The notes under the pieces are model-generated. The model searched no databases. It was not told the origin of the DNA and saw only the letters and a program-made list of their open reading frames with translations. Of a DNA stretch of 8,063 nucleotides, positions 1 to 5,733 are shown in pieces. Origin of the DNA: DASZHC01 sp035938215 (GTDB taxonomy: Bacteria > Verrucomicrobiota > Verrucomicrobiia > Chthoniobacterales > JAFAMB01); the NCBI GenBank assembly GCA_035938215.1, contig DASZHC010000207.1, positions 1-8,063 on the forward strand. Direction: 5' to 3'. Both the position numbers and the translations under genes were made by a program. The number at the start of each line of letters is the position of its first letter. Positions within the stretch are counted from its first letter, which is position 1.

Positions 1-2
1 CC

Positions 3-560
3 CAAATCCTGATGCTAGCCAGGGACATTCTGCAGCGCTTTATGGATGCCTTGAGTTGTATCGATCAGTGCTTCATCGCTGATAGCATGCTCGAAGAACT
101 ACCGGCTCCATCGTCGGTCGGCAAAACCAAAGTCGGAGGAATCGATTTGAACAAAGCCCGCATGCGCTGGGTAGTGGAAGCACTCATTGCGCTTGGTGTA
201 TCGCCATCAGCGCGGGGATTTACGGCTTCGGAGTTAGCCCGCCAGGTCCGGCTACTCAGTAACCAGACCGAATCGGACTATGGCCCTCGACGCGCAGCCT
301 ATGACTTGAAGAAACTCCGTGCCAAGAACATCGTCCAGCGAATCGGACAGACACGCAGATACGAATCAACCGCTAGCGGACTCAGGGCGATGGTCGCGCT
401 TGTGGTTCTAAGAAACAAAGCCATAAAGCCCTTGCTAGCCGCCGCTCAACGCCGGCGCAAGTCACGCGGTGCACAAAATCCCAGACCTATCGATAGGCAC
501 TACGAAACCATTCGCATGGCCATCCAGGGCGTCTTTGATGAGCTCGGGCTGGCTGCCTAA
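3..560 (+). CDS. C-terminal part of a hypothetical protein with a winged-helix-like region (5' end outside window)
   Basis: The reading frame is already open at the left edge (codons from position 3), so the ATG at 12 is probably internal and this is the C-terminal part of a longer protein. About 185 residues are visible. Numbered from that ATG, residues 65-125 (ASELARQ, then YDLKKLRAKNIVQ and RRYEST) look like a winged-helix DNA-binding fold: helix, recognition helix, then a beta wing ending in a Gly-Leu-Arg turn. A basic stretch follows (RRRKSR near residue 147), then an amphipathic C-terminal helix. From memory it resembles the C-terminus of a family of roughly 450-500-residue hypothetical proteins that recur near mobile DNA, but I cannot name a function. 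It lies on the element side of the tRNA-Leu junction, upstream of the excisionase-like gene and on the same strand. The gene call is good; the function is unknown. Confidence 0.7.
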   Translation, partial: QILMLARDILQRFMDALSCIDQCFIADSMLEELPAPSSVGKTKVGGIDLNKARMRWVVEALIALGVSPSARGFTASELARQVRLLSNQTESDYGPRRAAYDLKKLRAKNIVQRIGQTRRYESTASGLRAMVALVVLRNKAIKPLLAAAQRRRKSRGAQNPRPIDRHYETIRMAIQGVFDELGLAA

Positions 561-983
561 ACATCGACAATTATTTTTTCAAATTTTCGAAGAAGGGCCT
601 AAGAGCATTTTTCAATTGTTTTCGACAAAATGCGCAAGATGCTCATCCCGAATTATCCGCCTCGCAGGAATCCGAAACATGACGAAGTGATCCAGAGTCA
701 CTTGTCTCTTGCTTGATTGCCTGTAGAGAACTTCGCGCCGGGAAGCTAACGCAAGCAGAAATTGTCGAGAATTTCATTTGACAGCTTTCGTGTCGAATTT
801 GGCCTGAATTGCTAGGTCACAAGAGTGCAAGAAGGCGCATAAGCGTTCAGAAGCAGCGTCAATTTCGAGAAAATCAGTGTTCGGGAACGCTGCTATCTTA
901 GCTGCATGGAAGGGAAGAAATGTCCTGGCGCGATTATTCGTGGTGACAGGTGGGTGACTAGGAGCTGATGAAGACCGCGAACA
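561..983. other. Gene-free stretch upstream of the excisionase-like gene
   Basis: I see no credible gene on either strand; the open frames here lack start context and family resemblance. The stretch is AT-richer than its neighbours, mainly at 561-640. It contains several copies of a short motif, TCGA followed by N-A-A, at 564-570, 622-628, 765-771 and 865-871, with looser relatives at 587-594 (TCGAAGAA) and 793-800 (TCGAATTT). Spaced AT-flanked sites upstream of an excisionase-like gene could be binding sites for a regulator or for the excisionase itself, but a motif this short may recur by chance. There is no clear hairpin terminator after the upstream gene and no convincing promoter pair. 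Confidence 0.4.
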
Positions 984-1289
984 ATGAGTGAGTCTACCAC
1001 GCGTATAACCCTGTCCGCCAAGGGACTGATTTTGAAGATCGTTGGCGATGTTTTGATTATCGAAACATCCGATCCCGATGAGCTTCGCCGCGAGGTAAAC
1101 CGCGCGCTCGGCGATGAACCCCTGACAGTACAAGGGGCAGCGGGACACCTAAAAGTCTCGCCGAGGACGATACGAAACTGGATTAAAGACGGCAAACTGC
1201 CAGCCAAGCAGTTCAATGGGGCAGGGTATCGCATCCAAAAGCGGGACCTGGAACAAGTCCAAACAGATATCTGGAGTCCGGCTATTTAA
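984..1289 (+). CDS. Excisionase-like / MerR-type helix-turn-helix DNA-binding protein
   Basis: This 101-residue protein has a short N-terminal region of unknown fold (residues 1-44, with a beta-rich stretch ITLSAKGLILKIVGDVLIIE). An excisionase-type HTH (HTH_17 or MerR-like) follows at about 46-92: EPLTVQGAAGHLKVSPRTIRNWIKDGKLPA, continued here as a GYRI wing and a RDLEQV helix. Family members bind DNA as recombination directionality factors or as small regulators. Its stop codon overlaps that of the convergent tyrosine recombinase (shared TTAA at 1286-1289), which favours a role in excision or integrase control of the same element. The start is the first ATG giving the whole domain; upstream GGAG (961-964) is rather far and GAAG (970-973) is better spaced. 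It could instead be a simple transcriptional regulator; the HTH itself is clear. Confidence 0.75.
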   Translation: MSESTTRITLSAKGLILKIVGDVLIIETSDPDELRREVNRALGDEPLTVQGAAGHLKVSPRTIRNWIKDGKLPAKQFNGAGYRIQKRDLEQVQTDIWSPAI

Positions 1290-2468
1290 AGACTAAACGA
1301 TGTCCGCGGCAAATCCTTCAGAAACGGCTCCTGGCAACGTTGCATCGATATCGGAAGAATGATTCCGAACCATCGGAGACCTTCGTCGAAGTGCTTAACG
1401 TCCCAGTAGCAGCGCTTAATCATTTGCACCGAATTTCCCGACTCGGTAGACACCAGCGGAATATCGCCGGTAATCGCAATGCGGTAGGAACAAAATGAAT
1501 GGCGGAGCGCGTTGCGGCGCCACTGAATACCTGTGATTCGCGCCAGCCTTTTCGTTTCGTCTTCGGGTTTTTTTTGATTGATCACCGGACCGAACTCTCG
1601 CCGTACTGGCATGAGCAAATCGATCAGCCGGTCACAAAGCGGCACGTGCCGGCGTTCGTTAATTTTTGTTATCGCCGGTTCCAGGTCGATAATCCTCTTA
1701 TCCCATTTGAAGGATTCCCACCTAATGCGGAATATTTCGCCGTCTGTTCGGATGCCAGCCAGGCCGCCAAGCACAAGCCAAGGAAGCCATTCGGGTCTCA
1801 CAGCGCCTATAAACGCCTCAAACTCTTCCGGGCTGAATGTTTCAACAGGCTTGCGCTTTGTCTGGTCCTTTTCGACCAGTTCAGCTTCGGTTTTGCGATT
1901 CCCGTGGGAGCGCGCGACGGCGGTTCTGGGTGTACCTGAACAGAGTGATTATTTCGGAGCGAAGATTAATGCGCCGTCTGGCGGTTGCTTTTTTTGAGTC
2001 CAGAAAATCCTCGATTTCGTCGGACCTGATCCGATCGATTGGCCGGTCAGCGCCAAAATGTGCCTGAAAAAGGCGCATATCGCCGTTAACCTTGTCCATG
2101 TATGCCTCCGATCGGTTCGATTTGGCGGCCAGGAACTTCTTGATGACCTCGCCCAAAGGCGCGCCGTTACTGGAACCTTTCGACCTGTGCCACTCCTGGA
2201 CAGCCTGTAGGACGGTATATCCGTGACTTGTCGCTAGATCGCGCGCCAAGCTGAACATTTGGCGATCGTCGAGATCAAACCTGGTCTCCCGGTGTCGCTC
2301 GAGGTCCGCGCGCTTTTGCTTCTGAAAAGCTTCGGCCTCTTTCAGCGTCCCGAAGGAGGGGTTTCTTCTCTTTCCGTGCTCATCATACCAGTTCACAATC
2401 CAACGCCCCGTTTTTCTCTGAAAGATGGAGATTTTCGAGGTTTTCCCGACGGTGAGCTTGCGGGGCAT
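1286..2468 (-). pseudogene. Tyrosine recombinase / phage-type integrase, disrupted by a 1-nt frameshift
   Basis: Two minus-strand frames together make one site-specific tyrosine recombinase of 393 residues, a normal length. The N-terminal part (start ATG at 2466-2468, MPRKLTVGKTSK) has an AP2-like arm-binding region (GRWIVNWYDEHGKRR, FGTLKEAEAF) and a SAM-like core-binding region (LGEVIKKFLAAKSNRSEAYM, RSDEIEDFLDS). The frame then stops at 1881. Removing one T (minus strand, position 1898) joins LPRE directly to RKTEAELVEK and restores an unbroken catalytic domain. In the restored protein the catalytic residues are Arg240 (AGIR), Lys268, Arg322 (NALRHS) and Tyr354 (RCYWDV). The two usual histidines are Asn319 and Asn345, which I recall being common in this subfamily. 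The gene starts just past the 3' end of tRNA-Leu and converges on the excisionase-like gene. A longer start inside the tRNA (2582) is rejected because it would translate tRNA sequence. Either the gene is inactivated or the extra base is a sequencing or assembly error. Confidence 0.88.
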
Positions 2469-2505
2469 TGGCACCGGACTACCATTTTTGGGTCCGAAAT
2501 CGATC

Positions 2506-2549
2506 AAAAAGTCGCAAAAACTGCTGCGAACTGCTGCAAGCGCGACTTT
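2506..2549 (-). terminator. Terminator-like hairpin between tRNA-Leu and integrase
   Basis: On the minus strand AAAGTCGC (2549-2542) pairs perfectly with GCGACTTT (2515-2508), and the second arm continues into a run of five T (2510-2506). The loop is long, 26 nt. It lies 7 nt beyond the tRNA 3' end and 38 nt before the integrase start, so it would end the tRNA transcript and insulate the integrase. The loop size is larger than in a standard intrinsic terminator, so processing or recombinase binding are alternatives. Confidence 0.5.
2519..2538. repeat. 10-bp tandem direct repeat in the integrase upstream region
   Basis: AACTGCTGC occurs twice with a period of exactly 10 bp (2519-2527 and 2529-2537), inside the loop of the hairpin next to the tRNA. 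One helical turn of spacing puts both copies on the same DNA face. In tRNA-integrated elements this is where recombinase or excisionase arm sites are usually found; that role is inferred. Confidence 0.45.
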
Positions 2550-2555
2550 CTCCTC

Positions 2556-2600
2556 TGCTCGGGGGGGGACTTGAACCCCCACGCCTTACGGCATACGCCC
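2556..2600 (-). other. Inferred attachment site: 3' half of tRNA-Leu
   Basis: Tyrosine recombinases next to a tRNA usually recombine within its 3' half (anticodon or T loop to the 3' end) and restore the tRNA. The integrase here begins 87 nt past the 3' end and reads away from it, so the element should extend toward lower coordinates. The partner copy of the core repeat is not in this window, so the core boundaries cannot be set from sequence. The location is inferred from gene order only. Confidence 0.5.
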
Positions 2601-2636
2601 CTCAAACGTACGTGTCTGCCATTTCACCACCCGAGC
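2556..2636 (-). tRNA. tRNA-Leu, anticodon GAG
   Basis: An 81-nt class II tRNA folds completely. The 7-bp acceptor stem is GCTCGGG with CCCGAGC and discriminator A. The D stem is GTG/CAC with GG in the loop. The anticodon stem is TACGT/GCGTA with loop TTGAGGG (anticodon GAG at 2603-2601, reading CTC and CTT leucine codons). The long variable arm has GCC/GGC closing a GTAA loop. The T arm is GGGGG/CCCCC with loop TTCAAGT. CCA is not encoded; the next minus-strand bases are GAGG. The leucine identity agrees with the long variable arm, A73 and the anticodon. It is followed on the same strand by an integrase, which marks it as the likely integration site. Confidence 0.96.
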
Positions 2637-2793
2637 GGTTCAGGGGCAGGCAACTTCTATCATGCCCAATGCTTCCCGCAAGCGATTTAAACTACGCCGC
2701 AGGAATCAGCGCGGTCTTGATGCCTTTACGCCCTGTATTGGAATTGTCTTGGCGCCTCGGTAATCGATTGCTTTCATTGGCTGGCGAAGGACG

Positions 2794-3426
2794 TCAGTCG
2801 GGAGCGGTTAGTCCCCCGGTTGCTTCCAACCAGTCCGCAATTTGCGTAACGATTCGGTCGATACGCCCGTCTGTGACGTCCACCACGAATTTGGGAAGGA
2901 TTGACTCGTCCACGAATTCCTGAACGACTTCCTGTTCTCGGATAAAGATGGTAAAATCATCATATTGCGACGGATGGCTCGATATCTTCAACCGTCGATC
3001 CCGCGCCTGTTCGAAGGATTCGGGTTTCCTCCAACAGAACACCAGGCGAAACCCCAACCTTACGAGCCGCTTTTCAAGCCAGCTGAAGTCGTATCGTTTG
3101 CCTGCGTAGAAGAGGCGGGAGGCTTGAGTTGAAATGTGAAATCGGTCGACAATCCAAGAGTAATACTTATAGAGCTCGAACAATCGAGCCCAGGTCCGGT
3201 AGGTTTCCAAAACGATCCCTTCATCCTCAGGTTCAAAATTGATCAAGCTTGCACCCCAAGGCGCCTTGTTGAAACCGCTCCATTCCGCTGAAACGATAGG
3301 CGAATGATAGCGATACTTTCGCGAACCGACGATTCGCGGATTCTCATTGAGGCTGAGAGCGATGTCGGTCTTTCCAGTCAAACGCGTACCTTCCAGGATT
3401 ATTTTCGGACAGAGTTTGGTGACCAT
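2794..3426 (-). CDS. P-loop NTPase, thymidylate-kinase-like protein
   Basis: This 210-residue cytosolic protein has a clear Walker A (residues 13-20, GTRLTGKT) directly after a hydrophobic first strand (IILE). A DRF motif at 94-96 (IVDRFHIST) matches the DR-x-x-x-S region of thymidylate and deoxynucleoside kinases. A basic stretch near 134-150 (KPESFEQARDRRLKIS) could be the LID that closes over ATP. These features point to nucleotide or small-molecule phosphoryl transfer, but the length and the middle region (SAEWSGFNKAPWG) are unlike standard Tmk, so the substrate is unknown. The ATG at 3426 is the only reasonable start: no ATG, GTG or TTG lies in frame for about 18 codons upstream. No clear ribosome binding site is visible. 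It is divergent from the exporter pair and upstream of tRNA-Leu on the same strand. Fold confidence is high; exact function is low. Confidence 0.8.
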   Translation of the reverse strand: MVTKLCPKIILEGTRLTGKTDIALSLNENPRIVGSRKYRYHSPIVSAEWSGFNKAPWGASLINFEPEDEGIVLETYRTWARLFELYKYYSWIVDRFHISTQASRLFYAGKRYDFSWLEKRLVRLGFRLVFCWRKPESFEQARDRRLKISSHPSQYDDFTIFIREQEVVQEFVDESILPKFVVDVTDGRIDRIVTQIADWLEATGGLTAPD

Positions 3427-3468
3427 GGGAGTGTCTGGCGGCTTCGATACTGCGCGGAATGCTGATAC

Positions 3469-3496
3469 GGCATAGAAGGAAGCCCGGACAAGTCAA
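3469..3496 (-). promoter_or_regulatory. Possible sigma-70-like promoter for the kinase-like gene
   Basis: On the minus strand TTGACT (3496-3491) is followed after 16 nt by TATGCC (3474-3469). The -35 box is good and the -10 box poor. It would start transcription around 3462 and leave a leader of about 36 nt before the ATG at 3426. Confidence 0.25.
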
Positions 3497-3526
3497 GATA
3501 TCATAGGGCAGCGAGCGGATCGACCT

Positions 3527-3557
3527 TTGTGCAAAGACCAAACTAAGGCTAGATAAT
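3527..3557 (+). promoter_or_regulatory. Possible promoter for the first MFS exporter gene, with a short palindrome
   Basis: GATAAT at 3552-3557 is a good -10 box, about 55 nt before the ATG at 3612. The only -35 candidate is TTGTGC (3527-3532), with a long 19-nt spacing. It overlaps an inverted repeat CTTTG-TG-CAAAG (3525-3536), which could be an operator in this divergent intergenic region. The evidence is weak. Confidence 0.25.
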
Positions 3558-3611
3558 ATCCATTCCGGCTATTTATGCAGGTTTTAGGTTCCTGAAAACG
3601 CAGTGGACTTT

Positions 3612-5294
3612 ATGAGTAGCACTTCTCTTTGGACTTCACTGAGAAATCCGGTATTCCGGAGACTTTGGATTGCAAGCGTTGTGTCGGGTGTCTGCGTTTC
3701 GGCTCATGATACCGCTGCGACTTGGGCCATGAACACACTGACTCCGTCAATGTTCCTGATTTCAGTAATGTCGACAGTAGCTGCTCTTCCCTTTTTCTTG
3801 TTCACCCTTCCGGCCGGTGCGCTTGCGGACATGGTCGATCGAAAAAAACTTCTATGTACGATGAATCTATGGCTGGCGGGTTCTGCAGCCTTTCTTGCGA
3901 TTCTCGGCTGTCTCGGCTCGCTCAACCCCTATGTGATTCTGATTTCGGTTTTCATGATGGGCACCGGCTTTGCCTTCAACGCCCCCGCTTGGAGCTCTGT
4001 TATTCCAGAGGTGGTCAGCAAAGAGGAATTGGCTTCAGCAGTGACGCTCGGCGGTTTGCAGCTCAATGTTTGCGGAATCATAGGCCCCGCCGTTGGAGCC
4101 CTTGTGTTGAGTCGTTTCGGCGCTCCTCTGGTTTTCGCAGTGAATTCAGTCTGTTTCCTTCTTGTAATAGCTGCAATAGCCGGTTGGCAACGCGAGCAGA
4201 AGCAATCGAAACTGCCGTTGGAGAAGTTTTTCGAATCCTTTGCCGGCGCCGTTCGATACGTTCGTTATGCTCCCGGGCTTCAAGTTGTTTTGGCGCGTAA
4301 CGTTTTGTTTGCGCTCTTTATCTCTGTGATTCCGGCGCTGCTGCCTGTGGTCGCCCTGAAAGAAGTTCACATCGGTTCTGCGGACCTCGGACTATTGTTC
4401 ACGAGCATGGGCATTGGGTCCGTGGTCGGCGCGATTGTGTTGATCCCCCGGGCGCGCGCTCGTTTTTCTCCCAACACGCTAACAATCCTGGCCAGCGTTT
4501 TGCTTGCGATCGTCTTTCTCTTTATGTCGGTAGTCCGTGATGTACGGTTCTATCTGGGAGTGTCAGCACTCGGGGGTGTGGCATGGACCATGGCCGCATC
4601 GGAACTCTGGGTTGCCGGTCAACGAGCCATGCCGCCATGGGCACGTGGCCGTATGAACGCCACGCATATAATGCTTTCGCAGGGGGGCATGGCTTTGGGA
4701 GGGTTGGTCTGGGGTGGATCTGCAGCATCCCTTGGGGCGAGATTTACTCTCATGGCTGCCGCTGTCCTCCTGCTTTCGAGTTTGGCGCTTGCGTTTCCGC
4801 TCTCCATCGATTTTACCGGAAGCTTGAACTTCGATCCGGCGATCCCTCGAGCAGAATACCATGCGATGCTGAATACTCCTCAGCCGGACGACGGTCCGGT
4901 GACAATTACGTTTGATTTTCATATCGACGCTGTCAACAGGGCGCGCTTTATCGATTTGATGCGGGAGGTGCGGCTCATGCATTTGCGCAACGGCGCCTTT
5001 AGTTGGCGCCTGGATGAAGATCTAGCGGAGTGCCACGTCTTCCGGGTCGAGATGCTTGTCGCTTCGTGGTCCGAACATCTTCTTCAGCACGAGCGGATGA
5101 CGAAAGAAGAGCAACACATTTTGGAGCGAGCCTGGAGCCTGGATGTGAGACCGGATGGACCGATTGTAAAACATTTTATCTCCGTGAATAAAGAACTTCT
5201 GGGCGGCAACCGAGCGGAACCCCGGGCTCCTCCACCTGCAGGCCATGGCCGGCCAGCTCAGCTCGAAGATGCCAGCGCCGAAAGCGTGGTTTAG
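3612..5294 (+). CDS. MFS exporter (MFS_3 / EntS-like) with C-terminal soluble domain, copy 1
   Basis: This 560-residue integral membrane protein is a proton-driven major facilitator exporter. Residues 1-400 hold about 12 hydrophobic segments. MFS motif A is at 69-79 (GALADMVDRKK) in the loop between helices 2 and 3. The core also carries SELWVAGQRAMP and WARGRMNA. After the last helix, residues from about 397 to 530 form a soluble domain (DDGPVTITFDF, LMREVRLMHLRNGAFSWRL, SEHLLQHERMT) of the kind found at the end of many MFS_3 (PF05977) proteins. It resembles antibiotic biosynthesis monooxygenase or NIPSNAP-like folds. A proline- and glycine-rich tail follows. I chose the ATG at 3612 over a GTG three codons earlier (3603) because MSSTSLWTSLRNPV then aligns exactly with the start of the downstream paralogue. 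By family it may export siderophores, drugs or other small molecules; the substrate cannot be read from sequence. Confidence 0.9.
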   Translation: MSSTSLWTSLRNPVFRRLWIASVVSGVCVSAHDTAATWAMNTLTPSMFLISVMSTVAALPFFLFTLPAGALADMVDRKKLLCTMNLWLAGSAAFLAILGCLGSLNPYVILISVFMMGTGFAFNAPAWSSVIPEVVSKEELASAVTLGGLQLNVCGIIGPAVGALVLSRFGAPLVFAVNSVCFLLVIAAIAGWQREQKQSKLPLEKFFESFAGAVRYVRYAPGLQVVLARNVLFALFISVIPALLPVVALKEVHIGSADLGLLFTSMGIGSVVGAIVLIPRARARFSPNTLTILASVLLAIVFLFMSVVRDVRFYLGVSALGGVAWTMAASELWVAGQRAMPPWARGRMNATHIMLSQGGMALGGLVWGGSAASLGARFTLMAAAVLLLSSLALAFPLSIDFTGSLNFDPAIPRAEYHAMLNTPQPDDGPVTITFDFHIDAVNRARFIDLMREVRLMHLRNGAFSWRLDEDLAECHVFRVEMLVASWSEHLLQHERMTKEEQHILERAWSLDVRPDGPIVKHFISVNKELLGGNRAEPRAPPPAGHGRPAQLEDASAESVV

Positions 5295-5330
5295 CCTATG
5301 GTTAGGGTACAAGCCCGAAGGGTTGCGATG

Positions 5331-5380
5331 AAAATGGGCCGGCGACCGCGTTGCTCGTCGGTCACGTCCCGCACCATTTT
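5331..5380. repeat. Nested inverted repeat downstream of exporter copy 1
   Basis: AAAATGG (5331-5337) pairs with CCATTTT (5374-5380) and encloses GACCG (5344-5348) paired with CGGTC (5359-5363). Just before it, GCCC-GAA-GGGT (5313-5323) can form a small hairpin. On either strand the outer arm gives four T at the end of the stem, so it could act as a weak terminator after the first exporter gene. Confidence 0.4.
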
Positions 5381-5382
5381 GA

Positions 5383-5451
5383 TACCGGCGGTAGGGGCAG
5401 ATCTCCCGAGCTGCCCGCCCAAAACGGCCGGCTCGGAGATCCCGGCCGGTA
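5383..5451. repeat. Long composite stem-loop in the spacer between the exporters
   Basis: Two inverted repeats are nested. The outer pair is TACCGGC (5383-5389) with GCCGGTA (5445-5451). The inner pair is GATCTCCCGAGC (5400-5411) with GCTCGGAGATC (5431-5441), perfect except for one bulged C. The loop of 19 nt contains a run of four A. No T run follows on the plus strand, so it is not a standard intrinsic terminator. It may be an RNA structure in the transcript joining the exporter genes, a REP-like palindromic element, or an operator. The rest of the 439-bp spacer (5452-5733) holds no gene that I can support. Confidence 0.5.
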
Positions 5452-5733
5452 CCTGTCTGCCTGCCAAGAGCGATCACCCCGGAGTGCGATCCCGCCGACA
5501 GATTGCAGCTGTCTCTCCTAATCTCCAACTCGTTGCCGCTTAGAAATTTCCTTCAACAAGTTCCTGGGAAGCCCGGAATTAACCTTATTTTCGGAATGTA
5601 TCTGGGGTTTCAGGCCTCATAGTTCAAACATTCGCTACGCGGTGCTGGCGGCGAGTTGCCGCTATCGACTAATGCGTTGTGCAATGACTAGTGGAGCGCG
5701 GCGAAAATCTCTGTTACCTAGTGAGATACTCTT

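Noticed and set aside
778..806. Exact TTGACA at 778-783 as a promoter for the excisionase-like gene
   Set aside because: No acceptable -10 box lies 15-19 nt downstream (the sequence there is GC-rich, GGCCTG).
774..1234. Two overlapping minus-strand frames opposite the excisionase-like gene
   Set aside because: They have no family resemblance, and the plus-strand HTH protein explains the sequence.
1499..1939. Plus-strand open frames across the integrase
   Set aside because: They are antisense to the recombinase, whose motifs on the minus strand are unmistakable.
2469..2582. Longer integrase start reading MGVQVPPRA
   Set aside because: These codons translate the 3' end of tRNA-Leu and the hairpin region; the ATG at 2468 gives a normal N-terminus.
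3603..3611. GTG start for exporter copy 1, adding three residues
   Set aside because: The paralogue starts at the equivalent of the ATG at 3612, so the shorter form is preferred.
5022..5528. 168-codon minus-strand frame over the exporter 1 tail and spacer
   Set aside because: Much of it is antisense to the conserved soluble domain, and it shows no recognisable motif.
5298..5543. 81-codon plus-strand frame directly after exporter copy 1
   Set aside because: Its composition is arginine- and proline-rich without domains, and it covers the inverted repeats; it looks like noise from GC-rich palindromic DNA.
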